From contig NC_052409.1 in assembly GCF_009389715.1 (NCBI RefSeq), positions 1,652,001-1,716,000 on the forward strand: a DNA stretch of 64,000 nucleotides, in the 5' to 3' direction. The notes beneath the pieces were generated by a model. That model was not told the origin of the DNA, made no database searches, and was given only the letters and a program-made list of their open reading frames with translations. The position numbers and the translations under genes were made by a program. Every line of letters starts with the position of its first letter. The stretch's first letter is position 1. The stretch is from Phoenix dactylifera. Its lineage: Eukaryota; Streptophyta; Magnoliopsida; Arecales; Arecaceae. Positions 36,101-48,100 of the stretch are shown here, piece after piece.

Positions 36101-39100
36101 TCTCTCAAAGAGGCTAATAAGTGCAATGTAGTTAGTAGCAAACTGTATCACATCTAGTCTCAAGATCTCATCCATGAGTAGCTCCTCATCACTTATAGGA
36201 TCCATGTGTAGTTATAAATAAATCTGGTGATGAATTGGGCTGCCTCCACTATCTGCTGCATCCTACGAATCTTTCCAATCTCCATTAACATAAGATCGAT
36301 ACATTATGCATCGTATAAGGTCTAGTAAATATGTGGTTGCTGCTCCATCAAAATCTTCCGGCAACCTTCTACCATGGCTTGATATTAGTGATGATCTACA
36401 TGATATACTTCTCTCCTACCTAATCAATCACCTCCTTCATTAATCTGAGATTGTACATGCCATCGTCCACTTGATTGAAAGCATCAACTAATTTTTGGAA
36501 AAAAGTTTTCGTGTCACGGTATATCAAGAAGTTGATGCTTTGCCTGGTAGGACCGGTCGAACCATCATACATCATCTCATCAGTCTATATATAGGTCATT
36601 TGAGCTGGTATGAGGCAATTCACTTCTATAGCCCCTCCTTGTTATTGTAAAGAAGCTCATTATAGATATCCTTCGGTGTTGGAAGATCTACATCAGATTG
36701 GCAGCCTATATGGAGAAAATGACAGACCTATCGTATGTGTTGCCTGCCGCATTCACTGGATATGGGTGAAGTAGAACCATGATCCAATAGCTCTTCATAT
36801 ATCCTTCTTCATGTCTTTCTTCAACATGATGTCAATCTTTTGTTGTGTCAAATCCCTGATGGAGATGGCATACGGATCTAAATCATGGATGATGGTTCCT
36901 GATGGAATCTCTCTAGAGGACTTCTTCCTGCTGCCAAAACCTCCAGCATAGATGCAATATGGCCACCATCTCTACTAGCAGCCTTTCTTACTGAGGTCCT
37001 CCTAAACTCTAGATCTACTCTGCCGGTAGCAGAATCAAAGCCCAACTTGTAGTATGAGAGCCCAAATCGAACCCTAGCCTTGCTACCTCATCCTACTGCC
37101 ACTGACAGCCTAGATCTGCACTTCCTTGTCATCTGAAGTGGAGGCCTTTTTTGACTCTCTAGAGTAATAAGAAGGTAGCTCTGTTGCTCGGTGATCTACC
37201 TTCACTTTCTTTTTGGCAATCCTGTCTTTTGCTACTCTAAAACTAGTGAAGTACTTATTCATCAATTGTCAGATCTTCATGGGCATTTTTGACTTATATG
37301 TACGCTGGGATAACACTAGTCGGGTTCTACTTCAACTTGCTTTCCTTTCTTTTTTGAATTGTGTTGCACCAGTTGCACTTCCAATAGTACCGACTCGAGA
37401 GCATTGCCCGTAATAGCAATCAATGTCGTGCTCTTAATCCTTCTTTTTCCTCGATGGATCCATTTCTACAGGTTTGTCAAACACGTCAGTTTATTAATTA
37501 TTTAAAAATAATAAAATTTTATTATGATAAAAAAATAAGTTTTCTGCTTCAGAAAATACTTCTGAATTATCTAATGCATAGTACTATTTTTTTATATTTT
37601 ATATTATTTAAATATTTTAATAATTTTTAAATTTTAAAAATAATTTTAAATATTAGAGATTCAGAAAAATATGTTTTCTACTTTGAAAAATATTTTTAAA
37701 TTATCTAATGCGCAGTACTAACTTTTTATTTTTTTCTATTGATTATATATTTTTAATATTTTTAATTTAAAAATAGTTTTAAATATGACAATTTAGAAAA
37801 TTAATTTGAGCTCAGATTCATGTAGAACCCTATCATGGATGATACATATATTTTTTTCAGTCTGTGGACATGCAGCAAATGCTATTTATTTTTCAGTTTT
37901 ATTCAATCCGGCCACTGTGCATAGGATCGTGTTGAATATTGAATGAATAGACGCCAAATTTAGGTCGAGAGTAGCTAGTATGTCTCTAAGCAAGCTTCTA
38001 ATTTTATAATTATTTTTTATTTTTTTAATTTTTAATCCAAATATATATTTTTAAATTTAAAATTATAGATTTAATGAAAATTAAAGATTTTAGTATCGTT
38101 GTGTAGATCATCTATAGATCTACAACATAGCATGAAATTATACTAAATTTGAAAATTTTGGTACAATCTTCCCTTATTTTTCATTTTTCTCAACACTTTT
38201 CGATGTTAACTAAAAAGAGAAGAAATGAGGTGGGGAAGAGCTATCTTACCTTGCTTCAGATTGGATCCTCCTTTAATCGTCGAAATCACCAAGTTTTTGG
38301 CAATTTTTGGCGGAGGGTTTTGAAAACAAAAGTGAAGAAAGGCCTAAGAGGGCTTGGAAGGTCTTCTTAGGCCTCTCTATTATTGAAAGAGTGGGGGGGA
38401 CGAATCAGTTCAAACTAGTTCGCACCGAGTCTTCTCTTGACCACCTGATTCCGAGCGGTTTGTGGCCTTTCTTAGAAATACTTGCTGAAGTGTGCTGGCT
38501 TCACGCTGGTTTAGTGCAGTACGGGGTGAATCGGGCAGTTCTGCTTAGTTTGGCATAACATGATTTAGAGAGTTGCATGTATCTTATGTATGCATGTGCA
38601 TCTATATTAATGTGTTAGATGTATGCATAAAATGAATAATGTGCTTACTTATGTTGCTTTAGTTCATAAAATTTAACAAAATGGTTGCTAATTGTTATGT
38701 TAGATTTAGTAAGTTTCATGTAGAACTGCCAAAAGTAGAAATATAATGATGATGACATCGTGATTTGATGTTATTTAGTGTTGTAAAGTGTCCGACATGT
38801 AAAAAAAATCTAGTGTGTCCAGGTAACATGATTCATCAGCAAATAGTATCTGCGTGAGACTCCTTGAATACCAAATTCTAGTTCATTCTTGATAAATTTT
38901 GAGAGGAAAGAACTTAGAGATAGCTGCTACTGCAGGCTCCTTGCAATTGATTATTCAATTCTGTTGCCACAAATACTTCTAATACTTGCTTCTGGTCTTT
39001 GCCCTCCAAATTTATACACTCTGGGCTGCACATCTTTTCCTAGTGTCTACCCTAGTTACTTCTCTCCGTAGCCTCTAATGTGCTTACTTCAAGACAATAG

Positions 39101-42100
39101 AAACCATATCTGTAAAATTCACAATATGTATCCATCAGTTGTCTCATTAAGAAAACCACCTTCAAGATGTACCTTTCCTAGTATGAAGCCAAGTTGGTGT
39201 TAGATATTCTGGTCAGATACTAATTTTTGCCTGATGACTCTGATCACCACTTTCAAGAACTTTGTCAGTTGCTAAGTTGCAAATAATTGGTGCAAATTTG
39301 TGCAAAGGTGTACCACAATACTTGTCGCCAAACATGTAACCTTTTCCTTATAACTAAAAAAAGCTAGTCAACCAAATTATAGCTCATTTTTTCCTGATAC
39401 ATGGGTTTATATATGTAGTGGCTACTTGCCTCAGGGTTGAGGAAATAAGACCTTTTCTATTCCTTATTTTATTGTTGTTGTTGTTGTTGTTGTTATTATT
39501 ATTATTATTTGGGGGGGTGGGTGGCTAGAGGGATGATGGCTCTGATCTCCAAAGAGTGGCAGATTTCAATAGAAAATTGTACAAATATTTTTGTAAAAAT
39601 GTGCACAAATATGCAAATTTTCAATATAATAGAATAGTAAATCTTTAGTAAAGGCTCAGGTTGCATTATAGCTCTATTGGCAAGACATTATTACTGGACT
39701 TCAAAGCTGTTCTGCAAGGATCTCTTCCCCCCTTCTTCTCTTTTCTCCTCCTCTCTTTTCCTTTTTGTTCATGTTTTTTCACTTTTTCCATCAAAAGCCA
39801 AGTCCTATGAAATGAAAACTGTCTCAGTTCTCTTGTTCCATTAAGAATTTTTATGATCCATTCCCTCTCTTTCTGCATTTCAATCTGAAGATAATATTTT
39901 GTTCCTAACATGCTAAATGTAAGCCTTTGTTTATGATTGTCTTTGACTCAGGCATCAATAATGCTGCAGATTAACTTATTGCTTTTGATTTTTGTTTTAT
40001 TTAGTTTCTATTTCTTGCATGTTATCTGGTTCACAGCGTGATTTTCCATGGTTTTGTTCCTATGTTGGCTTGATAACATTTGCAGGTTCTCTACTGAATT
40101 TTATCATTGATGGTTTTGATTTTCTATATCATTGATTACATGAAATTTGTTTTAATGCAGGAGGAACATGGCCGCGCTGCTTCTGTGTCTTCACATATTT
40201 CACGCCCAACTAGCTGTAATGCTTTTGACAATGTTGATCCAATAGTAGTTTCTGATTCACAACTAACGCAACTTCATAATGGATCAGACACAATTGATGG
40301 CTGGCAATCTGAAGCAACTTCCTCTGGTCTTGTTAGGGTTCAAAGCCTTGGTTCATCACTTTCTGATTCCCTTGCATCTACTGTTGGTTCTGCTTTGTCT
40401 AGAAGTACAACACCGGATCCTCAATTAATTCGGAGGGCCCCAAGCCCCATCCTTCCTCCTGTGGGAGTGAGGATTAGTAATAGTGATAAAAAGACAGTAG
40501 TTGGATCAAATGGCTTAGGTGGTGTTTCCTCTTATTTGTCTGACTGTGGTGATTGGGCAGATGCTATGTCTAGTTTAAGCCTATCCAGGAATAAAGTAAC
40601 TGATGGAGAAAGTCATGTACAGGGACGGTTTCATAATGAAGTTTCTGATCAGTCTCAATTGCTATTCAATATGCACAATGATCATAGGCATTATCTGAAG
40701 CAGAAAGTCACAAATAAGTCTGAGGCAGAGTCACTAAAGCCTCTGTCTCATCCTTTTTTGCCATACAATGATCTTTCCAAGAACAATGGTAGTTTAACAG
40801 ATCTGAATTCACCTAAATTAACTTCAGATGGGCAAATCAACTTGCCAAAGCAATTGCCATATCCAAATATTTATAAGAAAGTAGCTTCAATGGGTTCAAC
40901 CAGTTCAACAGGATCTAATAATCCATTTCAGAACTCTGATATGCTAAACGTCGACTTCATTGGATCTAATTCAAGGGCTTATTCTATTGATTATGGACCA
41001 CCAACAATATTGAACAGTCATCCTGAAGCAGGTAGCCTCTCTCCTTCCCTCCAACCGAACAAAAATTTAGTTTGTGCTGCTTCTTCGACCCTGACACTTG
41101 GGCATATGCTTTACTTTTGCAGGTGCAGCAGTAGCAGGAGTTGCAGAAGGACCATATTTGAATATAAATGGAAACCAAGTGGGATCTGGTTTCCAGTTAC
41201 CAATTATGGACCCCCTATGTGCACAGTATTTGCAAAGCACTTCTGATGCTGCCATGCATTCTGCTGCAAGCTTGGATCCTTCTTTAGGCAGGAATTATCT
41301 TAGTACTTCACATATGGATTTGCCCAAGTATCAAAAAGCATATCTTGGAGCATTGCTTGCGGAACAGAAATTTCAGTATGGCATGCCCTTCCTAGGAAAA
41401 TCTGGTGGCTTAAATAATGACTTCTATGGTGGTCAGGCTGTTAGTCTTGGCATGCCATATCCGGCAAGCCCCCTATCCAGCTCTTTTCTCTCTCCTTTGG
41501 GTTCTGGGAGTCCTGTGAGGAAAAATGAGTGGCTGTCACGTGCCCCCTCCTTAATGAGAAGTGCTGCCACTGGATCCATGGGATCACGGAATCCAGAAAA
41601 TGGTGTTATGGAAGAGAATTATGCATCATCGTTGTTGGAAGAATTCAAAAACAACAAAACTAGATCTTTTGAACTTTCAGATATTGTAGATCATGTAGTT
41701 GAATTCAGGTACCTTTTTGTTGTTCCCCTATTTATTTTCTTATTTTACATGTCAGCGAAGTTGATTAGGGGTGGATAGCTAATTACTGTCTTTCTCCTTT
41801 TGCAGTGTGGATCAGTATGGAAGTCGTTTTATTCAACAGAAACTTGAAACTGCCTCAGCTGAAGAGAAGAACAAAATTTTTCCTGAGATACTACCTCAAG
41901 CTCGTGCTTTGATGACTGACGTTTTTGGAAATTATGTTATACAGAAAGTATGTTGTCTTTATGTTTCCAAGTGAACTCCATAAATTTTGTTTTTAAAAAT
42001 TCTGAACTTTTGTATCATCACTTGTATTGGCAGTTCTTTGAGCATGGTACTGAAATCCAGAGAAAGCAGCTAGCAAGTCAACTTAAGGGTCATGTTTTGC

Positions 42101-45100
42101 CTCTCAGTCTTCAAATGTACGGTTGTAGAGTAATTCAGAAGGTTGGGTCATTATCCTTGTTCTGCTACGAAATTCATTAGTTTCTTAAATGTTAAAAAGG
42201 ATATTCGAACAGATGTATTTCTTTCTGATCTTCAATCTGCTTGATGTTCCATGTGGCTTATATAGTTTGTGTCATTTGTTGCACTTTACATGATAACTGT
42301 AATTTGTTTATATAATTAGGTTTGAATGTCATAGCTCAAGCTATCTTATCACTTGTTGCTGAGCACCCACTTCAATAGCATCAGTTTTTAGTTATTTATC
42401 AACTTTTTGTCTTAATATAATTATTCTTTCTATGCTTGTATTAATATTTTAATAATAAAAATTGTAAATAATAGTGTGTATGGTGCCAGGGATGGTATTT
42501 CAATTAGTTAAATCTTGAGATGTTTGCTTGTCATGGACTTCACCATGATAACTCTATCCCTACATAGAACTAAGTTGTTGCCATCTGACAACTTGTTAAT
42601 TTTCCAAAATCCACTAGTAATAGGACAACAGGATCCAAAAGAAGGCTAGAATGACCATTTAGGATTTGACATTCACATAAAGTGCCAGACAGACAGAATA
42701 AAGTCCTGCATTTCTGCCTTTCTATTTAAACAGCATTTAGATTAATATTTTCAATGTAACAGTTTTGAAGATTCACTTATCCTTTGTCTTGGAGGTTCCT
42801 TTACAGGGTAGAGGCCCCATATTCAATACCTTCTAACAAGCCTTCTTCATTGCTATTTGTCTTATCTAATTACGAATATTGCTTCACATAGTTTCTATTG
42901 CTACGATCCAAGTTTTTGACACAAACTGTTGAGTGGTGTTGCATGTAAAGCAACTAAGTATAATTGATTAGAAGTGTTAATATGAAAAGTAATAACATAA
43001 TGATAGCAATACTTGCTTATAAGATTTTCCTTAGTAGTATTTTGGCTCCGATAACAGCTAGGGTCCTGATCAAGCAAAGATGAAGTCCTATGTACCTCTA
43101 CAGACACAATATCTCAAGTACATGGAACCGCGGTCAGTGCTGCAGAAGGACAGTCCCCTAACATCTTTGGTTCCTGCCTATTTTCAGTTATATTACATTA
43201 GAAGCATTGGCAGCAAGGACGGCGGAACCGCTATCGGACACTGTACCAGTTGTCCGGCGTGATTAGTCGGTATGGGCCTGCACCGTGTCGTGCCATGCCG
43301 GGTCCTTACCGACACATCTTCTACGGCGGGGGAGAGGGAGAATGAGAGAGGAAAAAAAGAGAGCGGGGGAGTGAGGGAGGGAGAGGGAGAGGGATAGGCG
43401 GGAAGAGAGAGAGCGGTCGGGGCCGGCCGGTGGAGGCTGGGGTGCCTCTGTGTGGAGAAGGCGGAGGCGGGGCTCCGCCTCCAAGCCCCTGTTTCGAACG
43501 TTTCGTTCGAACGTTTGAAACAGGGGCCCGGAGAGGGCCCCTTTTATTTTTACTTTTTTAAAGTTGAAGTCGGCGAACCCCCTCCTCCGCGTCTCCCCAG
43601 CCTCTACTGGCCAACCTCTCTTGCCTCCTCTCCCTCTCCCTTCCTTTCCCCCCCTCTCTCTTTTCCTCTTCTCCTTCCCCTCCAGTGAGCTGTCTCGGTA
43701 TTAATGGCAGAACCGTCCTGGTCCACTGCCAGTACGGCCCGGGACGCCCCGAACCGGGGGGTTCAGGATGGTTCCGCAGACCTTGGTTGGCAGTCTATGG
43801 AAATAAAGTAATTGTTATTTGAAAAAAAAGAAGATAAAAATGAAAAAAAGAAATATATAACAAAGAGGTAGTATAATGGTTTATATTGACCTCTGACTTC
43901 TTTAGTTAGTTAATTGTTGACTAAGAAATTATGGAATGGTGACTTATGGTTATATCTATAATGCCTACTTCTATTGCCTTATGGCCTCGTTTGGCATTGC
44001 TTTTAGAGGACCACAAACTGCTTCTTGCAGGACAAAAAGCCTTTTTGGGTGATTTTGAAGTGTTTGGTAAAAATTCTGAAACAACTTTTTAGCTCCTTCA
44101 AAAGCTAAAAAAAGTTCTAGAAAAGCTCCAGTTTGGAGTTTTTGGTCAAAATCTCTACTTGAGATGCGTCGGAAAGCTGCCTTTTTAGATGAGAGACTGA
44201 GTTTGAATCTCGTCAATGAATTTTTTTTAAAAAAATAATATAAGCTAATTTATAAGTTAACAATACTTTGTAATAGTTTTGATAGTATAGTATAATAACA
44301 ATATAATATAATATAATAATAACATTTTTATAAAGTTATATTATACTATATGAAATCATAATAATATTATATTATTATCATCATAATCATATTTTAATAA
44401 TATAATATCGTTATACTATAATAGTATTATAATGTAGTACTCTTATAATATACTAAATTGATAATATTGTTTTATTTACGTTATAACAATATTATTTTGT
44501 AATAATATTATAAATATTGTTATATTTATATAATAAATTTTTAAAAATATATTATTTAGATTATTATATTGAAATAAAGAATTTATGAATTAAGGATACT
44601 TTATAATAATAATTGTTGATTAGACAAATAGTTAGACAATTTAAAAAATTATGCAATATCCTTTATTATTATTTTCCGATACTAAAAGTACTTTTTTAGT
44701 TTAGTTACCAAATTGATGCTAAAGTTCCACAAAACTTCAGAAAGGTAGTTACCAAACAGTAAATAACTTGTTATTAAAAAACTCTACTATAAAAGCTCGG
44801 CTGACCAAATCTCTATATACAGAAGCTCTACTTCCTACAGCAATGCCAAATGGGATCTATGAATTATAAGAATGGTTAACCAGCTGTCCATCTAAGGCTT
44901 TTGCTTCTTGCTTGTCTTAATTCAAAAATGGCAGGCACCTAGGTATTGGTGTTTAGATGCTCGTATGCATGTGTTAATTTACCCCTAGCATGGACTGTTT
45001 TCTAGGGAGGCTTATGTGTCATTCTACCCTAATAAAATTTGAATTTTCCAACTAAACCTTTTTAGACAACTAAGACATGAAATATGTCTGTTATATTGAT

Positions 45101-48100
45101 GTTCATATTGATTTTTTTAAATATATGGTTTCAATGTTGGTAGTTGAATGTTCTACTTCTCTTGTCATAGCTCCGTATTGTGTAAAAAAAGATTAAAGAT
45201 TACTTTCTTGTGTCATGGAATGCTACTTCATTATCTGCTATCTCCTACTTAAACATGCTGTAAAATCAAAGGTGGATTCTGAGACATCTGGTATTACTTT
45301 GAGAAAGCTCAATTGTTTGCTTTTCTGCAGGCGTTAGAAGTTGTTGATGTAGATCAGCAGACTCAAATGGTGCTAGAACTTGATGGATCAATCATGAAAT
45401 GTGTTCGTGATCAGAATGGTAACCATGTAATCCAGAAATGTATCGAATGCGTTCTCCAAGAAAGGATCCAGTTTATTGTATCGTCATTCTATGGACATGT
45501 TGTTGCACTCTCCTGCCATCCATATGGTTGTCGGGTCATTCAGGTGGGAAAATTACCTCTCTTCTATAACCCTTATAAAAACCCTTCATTCATTTATTTT
45601 CCTCCAATGATTTTGCTTTTTAATGGATGTTTTAATCCTGGCAGAGGGTCTTGGAGCACTGTGATGATCCTAAAACACAAAGCATTATGATGGATGAGAT
45701 CCTGCAGTCTGTGTGTTCTTTAGCACAGGACCAATACGGGAATTATGTTATTCAAGTAGTTTTCTCCCTTCTAGTTTGATATTTTGTCTTACCGTTTCTC
45801 TGCATTCTGTTATTGGAACATTTCTTTTAATTAAAGGTTATATTGGCTTTGCTGTTTTTAGCTTCATACTTTGCACTGGGGTTGTCTTAGCAATATTTGT
45901 CCCTTTTATGTCTGTGTTTTATATAGATCACATGTTCTTTATGATGTTGCTTTGACAAGGATATTACTTTATCTGAGATAACTTGGTGAAATTGGTCATA
46001 CCATTCCTTCTTGTGGAAGCTGACATATTGAATGCAATAGCGAAGTTTGTCATGCTGCCTCGTCAGAACACCGATAATTTTATTGTACAATCAAGAGGCA
46101 TATGTCTAGGATCATAATAATAGTTATAATAGTTAAAATATTGTACGACCATTTCTGCTTCCCTTGAAGTATGGTCAACTTTAATCCTTCATAGGACTTT
46201 GTAAATATTGATTTCACTCCATCAGTGATCATGTCATTGTCATCCTAATGAAACTAGCATCGTTTCTCTGTTATGATTGCTGGTAGTTCAATTTTAGTAG
46301 TTTTCACATGTTCTCCCTCGTCATCCACTTAAATGATCTATCTTCAATAGTTTACCAGATGTATCAAGAAGTCAGGACTAGCCCATACTCCAGAATGTCT
46401 TGACTGCTTCTTTTTGAACCAAGATCTTTTGGTTAAGAACCATATAATTAAAATTCAGGTTTGCAGAAGCTGAAAGGTGACAGGGGAACTAGAAAAGAGA
46501 TACGAGAAGTAAGAGGAGTTTTATTTACCAGCATTTGCACATGAAGATGTATGTGTAATAGCACAACCGTGAGTAACAAGCCTTGTTCAACCATGTCAGC
46601 ACTCACTCTATCTACATTAACTATTCAATATATCATTTTGTGAATAATATTAAGTCAATCTATATTTTGTAAGTGCTAGATATACCATTTGAATTAACTT
46701 ACATGCATCAGGAGGTTATGAAAAAGTGGGTTAAAAAACCTCCATGTTAATTGGGGATTATCAAGATGATGCTTAGTATCTACATTCCTTTACAAGTGTA
46801 CCTAGCAAATGATTTAAATTTCAACAATATGTTCAATCACAAATATACTTTACCTGTTACTCCTGCATTTGACTGGACCGAAGTTTTGGCCTAATAGTGG
46901 AACTACTAAGAGAGATTGGGATACCTTATTTTGGTTATATAACCATGACAATCTAATAAACAAGATTAATTATATCAAGCTATGATGGCCCAAGCATGAA
47001 TATAAGATACTATGGGAACTCTTCTTTTCTGCAACCGTTCACTGAGATTCAGGTTTTAGCTAAGACAGAGGGGCTGCTCAATGATGGAAGGTTCATGTTT
47101 TCGTTGAATAGTTAAATCTTGCTCTCAAACCTGCAAAGACATCTGGCAGTGTGTTCTTGCATTTCTGAAATAAGTTAGCAATGTGCTTCTTTGATTGCAA
47201 TCTTAGGTTTATGGAACACATACCTAAGGTATATTGTGGATGAGATAAGTCATAAGTTAAAGCCAGTTACAATTCGATACATTTTGACCGTTTCTTTTGT
47301 CCAGTACTCTATAATTGTACATCTAACTTAATAAGGCTGGTTCTTGTTTGTTTTGAGCTGCAAAAATTATCCCTGGTGATGTAAATGGGGCCAAATCCTT
47401 CTTTTTTTCAGTATAATTTATTTTCATAAACAGGTTTTATTCAGTAGATTGTTATTTTTGATACAAGTATCTGTTGGAAGGATTTAGATCCAAAACATTC
47501 TCATTTGTATCAATTGGTCGGTTAGCTGGTTGGTACTTCTCTTTCCACACAACAATTACTTTTGCCTCTTAACATCCTGAATCTGGCTGCCTTTCTTCAT
47601 TCATTATTCTCCATGTTCATGGTGTCTTGTTTTTGTTGCTTCTTAAACAAATCCTGTTATAAACACTTTTGACTTAAAAAAACCCATATAAAATAGAATC
47701 AGCTATGAAATGAGAATCTCAGAAACAATTATAACTTCTTGTTGCTTTTCTGAGTTGGAGGTTATTCATGAATGTTTGTTATTGTTTATAGTCTGATGTG
47801 CATGGTATTTTGGTCTCTCTCTCTCACTCTCTCTCTCACACACACACACACACAAGACAAGTGTTCTTTAAAATATTTGATGCACAAGATTTGATTGCTT
47901 ACTCATGGTTCTTCCCATGATTGTAGTACCTTTTCCAGTTTGATTTTTTCCTACGAGTGCTTGTAAATCATTGTGTGGGAGCACCAGCATGTTATGCTTA
48001 AGCTTTTTCTTTTTTAATACTTGCCATTACTGCCTATCAGATTCCTGGCAATCTATGTATAACCATCAGGATTATTGCATTTATATGCTCATTTCTAGGG

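Larger units (their letters stand above)
33390..37463 (-). pseudogene. Broken hAT transposase (BED finger, DUF659, hAT dimerisation)
   Basis: Read from ATG 37463 leftward, the frame starts MDPSRKKKD and hits a TAA at once. A frame-shifted BED zinc finger follows ([10 protein letters not shown]). The DUF659 core is clear in pieces: [57 protein letters not shown] and, at 36205-36005, [20 protein letters not shown]. The C-terminal dimerisation part appears near 35280-35010 ([43 protein letters not shown]). After the nested insertion the tail continues as [20 protein letters not shown] (about 33500). Many in-frame stops and frame changes make it non-functional. Domain order and strand fit an hAT element of the large plant BED/DUF659 type. 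Confidence 0.85.
32595..38562 (-). mobile_element. Decayed hAT transposon (5968 bp including the nested insert) in Pumilio intron 1
   Basis: The left end CAAGGTTAGCCGACTTAGTA and the right end, inverted CATGTTATGCCAAACTAAGC, are imperfect terminal inverted repeats starting with the hAT-type CA.G. The flanking 8-mers ATTCAGAG and ATTTAGAG are the likely target duplication. Near the left end is a short palindrome (32670-32690). The element carries a broken transposase gene on the minus strand and is itself interrupted by another hAT element at 33965-34815. Several stops and mutated ends indicate an old insertion. Confidence 0.75.
30773..40160 (+). other. Pumilio intron 1 (9388 bp)
   Basis: The intron begins GTTCTTC and ends TTTTAATGCAG. 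Its middle two thirds are a decayed hAT transposon (32595-38562) with a nested element. The flanks (30773-32586 and 38571-40160) show no gene. A (TTG)n/(TTA)n microsatellite lies at about 39472-39510. Confidence 0.85.
42142..45330 (+). other. Pumilio intron 5 with two transposon insertions
   Basis: The 3189-bp intron separates repeat-3 and repeat-4 coding exons. It contains a 572-bp hAT element (43214-43785) and an 875-bp TIR element (43983-44857). The remaining sequence is AT-rich and shows no gene. Confidence 0.85.
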
